This document shows, piece by piece, positions 1 to 8,411 of a stretch of DNA of 61,364 nucleotides (the stretch's first letter is position 1; every line of letters begins with the position of its first letter). The notes under the pieces were generated by a model. It did no database searches. It saw only the letters and a program-made list of their open reading frames with translations, and was not told the DNA's origin. The stretch covers positions 1-61,364 of the forward strand of contig NZ_MVDE01000030.1 of assembly GCF_002843385.1 (NCBI RefSeq), given 5' to 3'. Both the position numbers and the translations under genes were made by a program. The stretch comes from Labilibaculum manganireducens. GTDB lineage: Bacteria > Bacteroidota > Bacteroidia > Bacteroidales > Marinifilaceae.

Positions 1-290
1 GCAGTACATCTTCTACAAGCTCTTCAATATTATCGTAAATCTTTCGTTTAGCACCATTATTACCTCTTTCTTTTGGGGAAGGAGCTGGTTTTTTATCGTC
101 TGCAACGGGAGCTGTATATTTACGTTTTTCGGTCTTTTTAGGAAGGTTGATATTCGCAAATCGCTTCAACTTTTGGGCATCTTTATCCTTCTCTAAAAGT
201 ACTGCCTTTAAAGCAGCTAACTCTTTAGCTTGTTCTTCTATGGTTTTAGTCAAAGATGCCAGTACAGCTGTTAATTCTGAAATCTGCCCC
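1..290 (-). pseudogene. IS66-family transposase fragment (N-terminal part, 5'-truncated, runs off window)
   Basis: The minus strand is open from about position 290 to the window edge. It encodes a heptad-like N-terminal segment rich in Leu, Lys and Glu, then a Lys/Pro-rich linker with the motif SPKERGNNGAKRK. That linker resembles the region ahead of the zinc-finger domain in IS66-type TnpC proteins of Bacteroidota. There is no ATG; the frame opens just after an in-frame TAG, and no tnpA or tnpB lies upstream. I therefore read it as the 5'-deleted remnant of an IS66 element whose remainder lies outside the window. The family call rests on this short N-terminal region, with no DDE residues visible. 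Confidence 0.5.
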
Positions 291-358
291 AGCTAAAGCA
301 ATAAATAATTCTGATAATTGTAATTTTTACAATGTACTCTTTCGCCTGTCGGCATCCT

Positions 359-390
359 CTTTCGTGGGAAAGCGAATATTTGTGTATAAT
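359..390 (-). repeat. 32-bp repeat, copy 1 (inverted relative to copy 2 at 3290-3321)
   Basis: Read on the minus strand this begins TATACACAAATATTCGCTTT and continues to AAGAG. It matches 3290-3321 on the plus strand with about 3 mismatches in 32 positions. The two copies face each other across the two-component system, like terminal inverted repeats. Confidence 0.6.
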
Positions 391-393
391 TTG

Positions 394-1041
394 CTAATTG
401 ACTTCGATAATGTGGTTTTTGATGGCATATTTTACCAATTCGGCAGTAGTGTTTAAACCTAATTTACTCATAATATTGTTTTTATGGCAATCAATAGTGC
501 GAACGCTGATGCTGAGTTGGTCTGCTACTTCTTTATTCATGAATCCATCTGCCACCAAACGAAGCACTTCGGTTTCCCGTTTGGTTAATTCCCCGTGATT
601 TTTGTCATCTTTATTGCCGCGCATAAGGCTTCTCATTACAATATTGCTGATCCCCTGATTAAAGTACTCGTTGCCTTTGTTCACTTCTTGAATGGCTTTG
701 TTAAGTTCTTCTCCCGCAATATCTTTTGGCAGATACGCTTTTGCACCGGCATCCATGGCACTTAAAATAAATTCCTTATTGTTGTGCATGGATAGAATGA
801 TGGTTTTTATGCAAGGATGTTTTTTTGCCAGATATTGCGTTAGTTCAATGCCATTCATTCCCGGCATGCTAATGTCAGTAATGATAATTTGGGCAGCCAA
901 TTGATCCATTTGTTCAATCAAATCATTTGCGTTTCCAAATTCTCCAACAACTGTTATGTCTTCGGTGTTGTGCAGTAAGGATTTTAATCCGTCGCGAAAC
1001 AGTTTGTGATCGTCAACCAAAACAACATTAATCTTATTCAT
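394..1041 (-). CDS. NarL/FixJ-family response regulator, 215 aa
   Basis: This is a DNA-binding response regulator. The receiver domain spans about residues 1-120, with acidic pair D10/D11, phospho-acceptor D56 in the sequence ITDISMP, and a conserved Lys in YLPKD. A LuxR-type helix-turn-helix spans about 150-210 (LTKRETEVLRL...NKEVADQLSISVRTIDCHK). It follows the histidine kinase at 1158-2924 on the same strand and is almost certainly its partner. The start codon sits directly behind a repeat element (1042-1161) that fills the gap between the two genes. The target genes cannot be read from the sequence. Confidence 0.93.
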   Translation of the reverse strand: MNKINVVLVDDHKLFRDGLKSLLHNTEDITVVGEFGNANDLIEQMDQLAAQIIITDISMPGMNGIELTQYLAKKHPCIKTIILSMHNNKEFILSAMDAGAKAYLPKDIAGEELNKAIQEVNKGNEYFNQGISNIVMRSLMRGNKDDKNHGELTKRETEVLRLVADGFMNKEVADQLSISVRTIDCHKNNIMSKLGLNTTAELVKYAIKNHIIEVN

Positions 1042-1161
1042 ATGTTTATAATTTTAAGTTTTTGCCATATAGCCTGTCCCGAACTTGTTTCGGGAGAACT
1101 TACCATGCACGGAATAATCATCTCCCTGTGTGTTAAAACACCTTTGGCATGGACGTTTCAT
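1042..1161 (-). repeat. Intercistronic repeat copy R1 (ends at start codon of the response regulator)
   Basis: On the minus strand the element begins ATGAAACGTCCATG and contains CACAGGGAGATGATTAT, GGTAAGTTC, the hairpin TCCCGAA-acaag-TTCGGGA and TATATGGCA. It ends TTAAAATTATAAACAT immediately before the response-regulator ATG. The first ATG overlaps the kinase stop codon as ATGA. Related copies lie at 32524-32708, 43504-43615 and 48097-48289. Confidence 0.8.
1054..1161 (-). CDS. Possible 35-aa leader ORF inside repeat R1
   Basis: An ATG overlapping the kinase TGA (as ATGA) opens a 35-codon frame starting MKRPCQRCF and ending at a TAA 12 nt before the response-regulator ATG. Repeat copy R2 has a 30-codon frame with the same beginning and the shared segment TQGDDY. 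Other copies carry frame changes (R3 and R6 give a 17-codon frame starting MKRPCIKLS) or early stops. Coding function is therefore doubtful; it may only couple translation between the two genes. Confidence 0.2.
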   Translation of the reverse strand: MKRPCQRCFNTQGDDYSVHGKFSRNKFGTGYMAKT

Positions 1162-2924
1162 ATTGATATTTTTACTAATGGAATTTTGCATTGTACCTTT
1201 AAACCATGAGGATATTCTTCCTCAAAAAATACATTTCCGCCCAATATGGAAATGCGTTCCTTAATATTTGATAAGCCGTTGCCGTTTTTAGGAATTCCAT
1301 TCAGAGGCAATCCAATACCATCATCTTTTATTTCGAAAAACAAGGAATCTGCTTTTTGCGCTAAGCAGATGTTGATATTTTTAGCTTGTGCGTGTTTAAT
1401 AATATTATTAGTTGCTTCCTGTGCAATTCGGTAGAGGTAGGTTTCTGCTTTCTTACTGATTTCAGGCAAGTCATCCTGAATCTGCAAATCAGTTTGTAAT
1501 AAGCTGTTTTCTTCAATTCGCTGCAACAGACTGCCAAGAGCATGATTCAATCCAAATTCCCGTAAAACGGCAGGCATTAAATCATTCGACATGCCCCTGA
1601 TCTCTGTCATTAAATCGGAAAACATTTCCTTCGATTCACCCAATACGGCAGCAGCATTTTCAGGAGCTGTATTTTCCAACCGCATTTTTATAGCCAAAAT
1701 TGTTTGAGCCAATCCATCGTGCAGTTCTCTGGCCAGTCTGCTTCGCTCAGCTTCCTGTCCATCTATCATCGATGAAATACTTTGGTCTTTGGCAATTTGA
1801 AGATTCTCCTGCTGTTCTTTTATTTTCTGAGTCATTTGGTTGAAAGCGGCCACCAATTCCATTATTTCGCCATCCGCTTTTATATCAGTAACCTGTTCAT
1901 AAATTCCCGATGAAATTTTCTCGGTTTCGGCCCGTAATTTTCGGATAGGAGCAGTTATGGTATTGGCAATTATGGCAACAACGCCCAACAGCAGCAAACT
2001 TAGAATAATCAGAATATAAAACATAGAGTTTCCGTAATTCCGAATGGGAATCATGGCTTCGTGTTGATCTATTTCAGCAAGAATCACCCAATTTAAATCT
2101 GGCAGATTCATTTTACTGTAAGAGCTTAGCACCTGAACGCCTCGGTAATCTTTAAAAATATCAGAACCAATACTATCCTGAAATGCCATTTTTACACCTC
2201 TGGTTGAGGATTTTAGGGCGTAAATTGAATTTTCCTGAAAGCGGCTCGTACTTCTCAGCAGATGATCTTCGCCTACCAGATAGGCTTCGCCGGATTTACC
2301 CAATCCGTTTAACGGATTTCTATCCAGCATAATGGAATTGATAATCTCTGTATTGATACCAAAAGCCAGAACCACCTTTTGCTCTTGAAAGATGATTGTT
2401 TTACAGATAAGAATTTCTGTTTTTGACTGATCTTTTGGGTTGAGCAGTTCCCGAACCGAAATTTCATTTTTAGGAAGCAGACGGGCAAACAACTGAAGAT
2501 GCTCAGGCTGTAATTTTGTTTGGCTCAGATCACCGGTTTTTGGCTCGATTTGGAAGCCCGAAGAAACGGTATTCGACTGATAGATGTAAATGCTTTTATA
2601 ATTTTGTTTGCCGGTAAGTAAGGAGGCAAAACCAGTTTTAAAAATACGGTGATCACTTATGAGATGGGAGAGATTCAGCTGACTTTTTTCAGGAGGGAGA
2701 CTGAATGTAAGAGTACTGATTGCTTCTGTTTCATGAATGCATTGCTGGAAAAAATCTTCAACGCGTTTTTTCTTTTCAATGCGAACGGAGGTAAGCTGGT
2801 TGAAAGTACGCAGAATAAGAGCATCTTTTGCCTGAGTATAGGCAAATATACCAACAATAAGTATTGATAATAAGTTGAGTACGACAAAGTAGATCAGGAG
2901 CTTGTTAGCTAAAGATTTTCTCAT
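1158..2924 (-). CDS. Membrane sensor histidine kinase, HisKA_3 type (NarX-like), 588 aa
   Basis: An N-terminal membrane segment (about residues 10-30) is followed by an extracytoplasmic Cache-like sensor region of about 270 residues, including GEAYLVGEDHLLRSTSRF and NWVILAEIDQHEA. A second membrane helix (about 300-325) and a HAMP domain follow. The HisKA_3 dimerisation helix carries the phospho-accepting His in RLARELHDG near residue 400. The ATPase domain shows EATNNIIKHAQA (N box), DDGIGL (G1) and NGNGLSNIKERI (G2). The gene precedes its response regulator. The ligand is unknown; Cache domains usually bind small organic molecules. Confidence 0.92.
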   Translation of the reverse strand: MRKSLANKLLIYFVVLNLLSILIVGIFAYTQAKDALILRTFNQLTSVRIEKKKRVEDFFQQCIHETEAISTLTFSLPPEKSQLNLSHLISDHRIFKTGFASLLTGKQNYKSIYIYQSNTVSSGFQIEPKTGDLSQTKLQPEHLQLFARLLPKNEISVRELLNPKDQSKTEILICKTIIFQEQKVVLAFGINTEIINSIMLDRNPLNGLGKSGEAYLVGEDHLLRSTSRFQENSIYALKSSTRGVKMAFQDSIGSDIFKDYRGVQVLSSYSKMNLPDLNWVILAEIDQHEAMIPIRNYGNSMFYILIILSLLLLGVVAIIANTITAPIRKLRAETEKISSGIYEQVTDIKADGEIMELVAAFNQMTQKIKEQQENLQIAKDQSISSMIDGQEAERSRLARELHDGLAQTILAIKMRLENTAPENAAAVLGESKEMFSDLMTEIRGMSNDLMPAVLREFGLNHALGSLLQRIEENSLLQTDLQIQDDLPEISKKAETYLYRIAQEATNNIIKHAQAKNINICLAQKADSLFFEIKDDGIGLPLNGIPKNGNGLSNIKERISILGGNVFFEEEYPHGLKVQCKIPLVKISI

Positions 2925-3280
2925 ACCGGTTTCCCTAAATTAGTGTGTTTGTTGCTGTCAAAGTTATTATTTCTTCTTAAATCAGGCTTTCGAAAACGAT
3001 TGTTTTATTGAGAGAAGTTATTTTTTATAATGAATCCACATTAAGCCGGGGTCAATTGTTACTTGTCTGAAGTATTGCTTTTTGTTCTTTAACCGCGGAA
3101 AGTAATTGTTTTAATTGAACCTGCTGGTAAGCAGCAAGCTTCGGTCAATTTCATGAAGTAATAGAAGCGTGTTAATTTGTTGTTTTTGATCCAGCAGGAA
3201 GGTTTTGCTTTCAGGAAATCCACTCATGACACGAATAATTTTCCACTGAAGTAAGTTGTTATCCACATGGCGACGATTAG

Positions 3281-3488
3281 ATTACTCTTTATACACAAAC
3301 ATTCGCTTTCCCAAGCAAGAGTTTGATTGCTTAAAATGGTAGAATTCACTACTTTAAATTTTGCATGCATTTCAAATTGAATCTTTCCCTTGAAAGGGGT
3401 ACCGTAACGCAGTGAAGATCATGAATGCAATTTTATATATCTTGTTGCCCTTGGTTTTTTCAGCCAACAAGGTATGTATAAAGAGTAG
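3281..3488. repeat. About 207-bp segment bounded by 13-bp inverted repeats
   Basis: TACTCTTTATACA near 3281 is matched in reverse complement (TGTATAAAGAGTA) near 3475. The interior holds 32-bp repeat copy 2 (3290-3321), a CCCTTGAAAGGG palindrome and no ORF. It may be a small non-autonomous mobile element or a chance pairing. Confidence 0.35.
3290..3321 (+). repeat. 32-bp repeat, copy 2
   Basis: This begins TATACACAAACATTCGCTTT and continues CCCAAGCAAGAG. It is the plus-strand partner of the minus-strand copy at 359-390. Confidence 0.6.
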
Positions 3489-3610
3489 CTTTAGGAGAGA
3501 TAGAGTTAGGTGATATGTATTCGATTGTTAGATTTTTCGACCTTTCAAAACTTTTTTACTTTTCAAGACTATTGCGAATCTTTTTTTAATTGAAAAAAAA
3601 TTCGTTACCT

Positions 3611-3640
3611 GTCACCCACCTGGCAGGTAAGCGTTTCTTA
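3611..3640 (+). promoter_or_regulatory. Putative ECF-sigma promoter upstream of locus A fecR
   Basis: GTCACC at 3611-3616 and TTCTTA at 3635-3640 are separated by 18 bp. The same two boxes with exactly 18 bp between them occur upstream of locus B fecR, the stand-alone DsbD-alpha gene and dsbD. It overlaps the palindrome-like CACCTGGCAGGTAAG. Confidence 0.5.
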
Positions 3641-3659
3641 GAATCAAATTGGGGAAATT

Positions 3660-4811
3660 ATGCACACATCAAACAAAAATATTTCAAAACTGATTGTCCG
3701 ATATCTAAGGGGTGAATTGGATGAAAATAAGGAGAAAGAGTTGAATCTCTGGCTTGAAGAACCTAAGAACAAAAAACTCTTTTATGAAATAACCAAAAAA
3801 GAAAGAATCCTTAATAAAAGTGTTGATTACGATGCTTTTGATATGAAAAAGGCCTGGAAAAAACTTGATCGGAAAATTTCTAAAAAGCCAGATTATCGCA
3901 AATGGCTAAGCTATGCAGCAGTAATTGTATTGCCATTGGCAATAGGCTTTTTTATTTTGAATCAGGTTCCTAAGTACGATAACAAAATTGCACAGTTTTA
4001 TGAGATTAAGTCAGGTGAAACCAATGCGAAATTATATTTTGCCAATGGTGATGTTGTCGATTTAAAGGAGGATACTTCAAGTATCATTCGTTCTGCTGAT
4101 AATTTATTGGTGGAAAAAGATAGCGATAAAATGAAGATAAATTCTGATTTAATGGAGGCCGGAAAACGAAATGAGTTGAACCGAATTGTAACGCCGGTTG
4201 GAGGGGAATATGAAATTGAATTGCCAGATGGTACGGTGGTTAAACTGAATGCAGATTCTTATTTGGAGTTTCCATCTAAATTTTCAGGAAAAGAGAGAAG
4301 AGTAGTTGCGAAAGGGGAATTGTACTTCGATGTAGCAAAGAACAAGGATTGGCCGTTTATAGTTGAATCTGAGGGGATGGAACTTAAGGTATTGGGCACG
4401 GAATTTAATGTAAGAGCCTATGCCGACGAGAAAGAGATGATCTCCACTCTGGTTGAGGGAAGTGTTGAAGTAACCAATTCGAGGGGAGAATTAATCAGAT
4501 TGACCCCGGGAAGACAGGCCGTTTTGAATAAATCGGATCAGTCGATGATTGAATGCAAAGCAAACATTGAGGCTGTTACTGCATGGAAAAATGGGAAGTT
4601 TATTTTCGATAACCGGCGTCTTGAAGATATCATGTATGATTTGGCGAGATGGTACGATGTGAAAGTTTTCTTTGCAAATGCGAAAGTGAAAAATGCAAGA
4701 TTTTCGGTTGATGTGCCTCGTTATGGAGAAATAGAATCAATACTAAGTCTGCTGGAAGGAACAGGCGAAACATCTTTTACAACAAACAAAAATGTAATTA
4801 CTGTGAAATAA
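3660..4811 (+). CDS. FecR-family anti-sigma factor, locus A, 383 aa
   Basis: FecR proteins are inner-membrane anti-sigma factors that relay a signal from an STN-containing outer-membrane transporter to an ECF sigma factor. The N-terminal cytoplasmic anti-sigma region (about 1-85) contains YLRGELDENKEKELNLWL. One membrane helix follows (about 88-110, SYAAVIVLPLAIGFFIL). The periplasmic FecR domain carries VTPVGGEYEIELPDGT and KVLGTEFNVRAY, and a C-terminal DUF4974-like region carries FIFDNRRLEDIMYDLARWYDV. It is the only one of the four fecR genes here without an ECF sigma gene directly upstream, so its partner must be elsewhere or shared. Confidence 0.92.
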   Translation: MHTSNKNISKLIVRYLRGELDENKEKELNLWLEEPKNKKLFYEITKKERILNKSVDYDAFDMKKAWKKLDRKISKKPDYRKWLSYAAVIVLPLAIGFFILNQVPKYDNKIAQFYEIKSGETNAKLYFANGDVVDLKEDTSSIIRSADNLLVEKDSDKMKINSDLMEAGKRNELNRIVTPVGGEYEIELPDGTVVKLNADSYLEFPSKFSGKERRVVAKGELYFDVAKNKDWPFIVESEGMELKVLGTEFNVRAYADEKEMISTLVEGSVEVTNSRGELIRLTPGRQAVLNKSDQSMIECKANIEAVTAWKNGKFIFDNRRLEDIMYDLARWYDVKVFFANAKVKNARFSVDVPRYGEIESILSLLEGTGETSFTTNKNVITVK

Positions 4812-4817
4812 AAAAAA

Positions 4818-4837
4818 GGGAGTGCTCTAACACTCCC
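4818..4837 (+). terminator. Hairpin A1 in fecR-susC leader, locus A
   Basis: GGGAGTG and CACTCCC form a 7-bp stem directly after the fecR stop. It could terminate or attenuate transcription between fecR and susC. A hairpin of different sequence occupies the same position in the other three loci. Confidence 0.6.
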
Positions 4838-4856
4838 TAAATGAAAGTTTAACCAT

Positions 4857-4874
4857 GCGCAAGGCAAATTGCGC
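4857..4874 (+). promoter_or_regulatory. Hairpin A2 in susC leader, locus A
   Basis: GCGCAA and TTGCGC form a 6-bp GC-rich stem 26 nt before the susC start. It is the second hairpin of the paired arrangement found at each fecR-susC junction. Confidence 0.45.
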
Positions 4875-4900
4875 TTAATTTTAACCAACAACCCAAATTT

Positions 4901-7900
4901 ATGAAAAAAAATCATTTGTGCGGGCATTACCCAAGTAATGCCTGGAAGAAAACCGTAAGGGTGATGAAATTAACAGCTGTTTTACTCTTTTTAGTGGTGT
5001 TTAGTGTTTCTGCTGAAGGATTTAGTCAGGGATCTAACATTTCCATGAGAATGGAGAATGCGAGTTTGAAGGAAGTGTTTCAGGAGTTAACAAGTCTGTC
5101 AGAATACACATTCGTGTATAGTGAAAAAATGATTTCCGGTATTGAAATAGATTTATTTCATGTGGAGGGAGTAACTTTTGAGGAAGCTTTAAAAGAAAGT
5201 TTGAGAGGAACTGATTTGGAATATTACCTTGAAGGTAAGGTGATTGTAATTCGTAAAAAAGAACCCGCTGTAATTCACAAGGAAGAGCAGGAAAAGAAAA
5301 CAATAAGCGGTCAGGTAACCGACAATGATGGAATACCACTTCCAGGAGTTTCTGTTGTAATTAAAGGAACCAACATTGGGATTGCGACCAACATCGACGG
5401 AGAATATTTTCTGGAGTTGGAAAGTAAGGAGGCAGTTCTCGTTTTTTCATTTGTAGGCATGCTATCTCAGGAGCTTGCCTGCAATGGGCAACAAGTACTG
5501 AATGTTGTGCTTAAGCCAGACTCAGAGCAAATGGCAGAGGTTGTGGTAACAGGACTTCAAACAATTGAGAAAGGACGTGCAACAGGATCGTTTACAATTC
5601 TGAAAAACGAAGATATGGACAATGTTGTATCTGCAGATTTTCGGGAAAAGTTAATTGGAGCCGCTTCGGGTGTTTATATTGATAAGGATAATAATTTAAT
5701 GATTCGTGGACAGGGAACTCTTTTAGGCAATAAAAAACCTCTTATTGTATTGGATGGTATCCCATTGGAAAGTTCTGAGTTAAATCTAAATCCTAATGAT
5801 ATAGATCAGATATCAGTGTTAAAAGATGCTGCTTCAGCTTCAATTTGGGGGGTTCGTGCGGCGAATGGAGTTGTTGTAATTACGACGAAAAGGGGAGCAA
5901 AGAATGATAAATTGGCTGTAAGTTATTCGGGCAGTTACAGTATCGAAGATAAAGTTGATATCGGTGATTATCATAGATTGAATGCTTCTGAATATGCGGA
6001 ACTGGAGTTTGAGAGAAGTTTGGGGAAAGGAATCTTCAGATGGTCGGATACCGATGGCTACAATCAGGTGCAGAAAGTATGGATTGATTATGAGGAGCAG
6101 GGAAGTATTTCATTGGATGAGGCAAGGGCACGAATAGCTGAGATCGGAGCCTTCGATAATGAATCTCAGATTGAAGACTTATTCTATCAGAGAAAAACGG
6201 TGCAGCGCCACAATATCTCATTAACTACCGGAACAGATAAAGTATCTCATTATTTTTCAATTAACTATGACAAAACTGATCAGGAATTGGTGGGAAACTC
6301 TGCTGATAAAATCAATTTTATTGGAAATACAGATTTAAATCTTGCTAAAGGAATCGATCTTCAGATTGGACTGCGTGGAACTTACCAAAAAGGCAATAAT
6401 AATGGTAATGGCAGTGCGTGGGAAATGTTACCCTACCAAAGAATTTTAGATGAAGAAGGGGCATATGTTGATCAGAATCATAGTATTTCCGATGGGTACA
6501 GAGAACTTTTAGCGGCTAACGGATTTCTTGATTGGAGTCAAAACAACCTCCGGAAGGTAAGAATGAATGACAAAACAAAAGAGACAACTAATGTTGCGAC
6601 TAGTTTAAAATTAGATATTGAGTTAATTAAGGGTTTGAAATTCACTAGTTTTGGAAGTTATGAAACCGGAAGGACTGAAGGACGTAACTTGTACGGATCA
6701 GAGCATGACTATGTGAGAGATATGAAGAATAGTTTTACTGAAGTTTCTGATACAAAAACACCAGAAATAGTAGCTTGGCATTTACCTAAAAAAGGTGGAA
6801 TTCTAGACCTTTCTTATGACCTGTTGAAATCTTTTGCCATTAGAAATACATTGCAATATTCTATAAATACAGACAATTTCAGAATAAAGTTTATGGCTGG
6901 GAATGAGCTGTATTCTTTGAAAACAAAATATAGCAGTAATCGTTTGTTTGGTTATGATGATGGAAGCATGGCTCACGAGGCAATTGATCTGGCTTCTCTT
7001 CAGGAAGGCAAATTTAAAGGTTATACCGGAAAACGAAGCTATTTAAGTTATTCTCCGGAATTGGAGGAAACTTTGGAGAAATATGCTTCCTATTTTGGTA
7101 CTGCGAATCTCTCTTATCAGGACAAGTATGATCTGTTTGCAAGTGTGCGTTTAGATCAGACCAATATGTTGGTCAATTCAAGTCAATTTCGAAACAATCC
7201 TTCCTGGTCAGTAGGAGGAAAATGGCATTTGTCACAAGAGGAGTTTTTCCAAAGTGATTGGATCAATGATCTGGCAGTAAAAGTATCATATGGTTTAAGC
7301 GGAAATATAGAGAAATCTACCGGACCTGATATTGTAGGTAAAGTTGATCAATCTTACTCCTTGAGTGGTTTGAATTTTCTTTCAATTACAAATCCTGAAA
7401 ATAAAGAGTTGGGTTGGGAAAAGACAAATATGCTTAATGTTGGCGTGGATTATTCAATTTTGGGAGGAAGAATGTATGGGACTTTTGAGTTCTATGAAAA
7501 AAGATCCAGAGATCTGTTAAGTACCGTTAATAATGATGCAACATCTGGTTGGGGATCAGTATTAAAAAATGCGGCATCTGTATTAAATCGAGGACTCGAT
7601 GTTTCGTTAAATGCACGCTTACTCAACCGAATTTTCTTATGGGATGTGGGAGCCAATTTTTCCTACAATTACAATAAAGTTACAGACATTAACTACACAC
7701 CATCAGCAGGCTCACTTTACTTTCAATCTCCATTAAAAGGAAAAGCAATTTCCTATATCGCAGCCGTTCCATATGCAGGTTTGGATGCTGCCGGTGAGCC
7801 ACAAATCAAAAAGAAGGGGGATGATACAATTCTGCCTTATACTGACTTGAGTAAGCTTACTATTGACGATCATCGATTCATGGGCAGAAGTACTCCTCCT

Positions 7901-8404
7901 GTATTTGGAAGCCTTACCAACACCTTTCGATACAAAGATCTAAGTTTGGGAATCATGATAACCTATAAACTTGGACATAAGGTGAGAATGCCTTCGCCGG
8001 ACAATTCCTTTTTTGATGATTTTAATCCTTCAGAATGGATGTCGGAGAAATATAGATGGACCAAACCTGGAGACGAATTGACCAAATGGGCGCCTAAGCT
8101 GGATGCAAGTCCCGGGTATGCTTCATTTGACAGAGGAAATGTTGTGAAGTACAGCGATTATCTTGTAGACAAAGGAGATATCATCCGATTGAAGAGCATA
8201 AGTTTAGAGTATAAGCTGAATAAATTAATGGAAAAGTTACCAGTAAAAGATGCTTCTATTCGCTTTAATGCAGAGAACCTTTGGTATTGGGCCGCCAACC
8301 GTTACAATCTGGATACTGATTATCTGGATGCATCAGGTTATGGTTCACCGTTTAGTTTGCCCGTCAGAGCTAAGTATACAGTAAGTTTGAAATTGAATCT
8401 GTAA
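4901..8404 (+). CDS. SusC/RagA-type TonB-dependent transporter with STN domain, locus A, 1167 aa
   Basis: This is an outer-membrane barrel that imports substrate with its SusD lipoprotein partner, driven by TonB. A signal peptide ends near VSAEGFSQG. An STN signalling domain follows (about 45-115, ASLKEVFQELTSLSEYTFVY...), then a CarboxypepD_reg-like domain (SGQVTDNDGIPLPGVSVVIK). The plug contains the SusC signature VLKDAASASIWGVRAANGVVV, and the long beta-barrel ends in KYTVSLKLNL. The usual IYGARAANG is IWGVRAANG here. The start is the ATG after a double-hairpin leader, and susD follows after 7 nt. The STN domain implies signalling to the upstream FecR. The substrate cannot be read directly. 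Confidence 0.95.
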   Translation: MKKNHLCGHYPSNAWKKTVRVMKLTAVLLFLVVFSVSAEGFSQGSNISMRMENASLKEVFQELTSLSEYTFVYSEKMISGIEIDLFHVEGVTFEEALKESLRGTDLEYYLEGKVIVIRKKEPAVIHKEEQEKKTISGQVTDNDGIPLPGVSVVIKGTNIGIATNIDGEYFLELESKEAVLVFSFVGMLSQELACNGQQVLNVVLKPDSEQMAEVVVTGLQTIEKGRATGSFTILKNEDMDNVVSADFREKLIGAASGVYIDKDNNLMIRGQGTLLGNKKPLIVLDGIPLESSELNLNPNDIDQISVLKDAASASIWGVRAANGVVVITTKRGAKNDKLAVSYSGSYSIEDKVDIGDYHRLNASEYAELEFERSLGKGIFRWSDTDGYNQVQKVWIDYEEQGSISLDEARARIAEIGAFDNESQIEDLFYQRKTVQRHNISLTTGTDKVSHYFSINYDKTDQELVGNSADKINFIGNTDLNLAKGIDLQIGLRGTYQKGNNNGNGSAWEMLPYQRILDEEGAYVDQNHSISDGYRELLAANGFLDWSQNNLRKVRMNDKTKETTNVATSLKLDIELIKGLKFTSFGSYETGRTEGRNLYGSEHDYVRDMKNSFTEVSDTKTPEIVAWHLPKKGGILDLSYDLLKSFAIRNTLQYSINTDNFRIKFMAGNELYSLKTKYSSNRLFGYDDGSMAHEAIDLASLQEGKFKGYTGKRSYLSYSPELEETLEKYASYFGTANLSYQDKYDLFASVRLDQTNMLVNSSQFRNNPSWSVGGKWHLSQEEFFQSDWINDLAVKVSYGLSGNIEKSTGPDIVGKVDQSYSLSGLNFLSITNPENKELGWEKTNMLNVGVDYSILGGRMYGTFEFYEKRSRDLLSTVNNDATSGWGSVLKNAASVLNRGLDVSLNARLLNRIFLWDVGANFSYNYNKVTDINYTPSAGSLYFQSPLKGKAISYIAAVPYAGLDAAGEPQIKKKGDDTILPYTDLSKLTIDDHRFMGRSTPPVFGSLTNTFRYKDLSLGIMITYKLGHKVRMPSPDNSFFDDFNPSEWMSEKYRWTKPGDELTKWAPKLDASPGYASFDRGNVVKYSDYLVDKGDIIRLKSISLEYKLNKLMEKLPVKDASIRFNAENLWYWAANRYNLDTDYLDASGYGSPFSLPVRAKYTVSLKLNL

Positions 8405-8411
8405 AATTAAA

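Larger units (their letters stand above)
2925..3659. other. 735-bp intergenic region between the kinase and fecR of locus A
   Basis: No credible ORF and no sigma-factor gene is seen here, although the following fecR would be expected to have one. The region holds 32-bp repeat copy 2, a 13-bp inverted repeat pair (3281-3293 and 3475-3487, TACTCTTTATACA) and an ECF-like promoter motif just upstream of fecR. Confidence 0.7.

Noticed and set aside
1006-1209. 67-codon plus-strand frame containing CPELVSGE
   Set aside because: It is the antisense reading of the intercistronic repeat and its TCCCGAA hairpin; the same peptide appears at 48056-48289 for the same reason.
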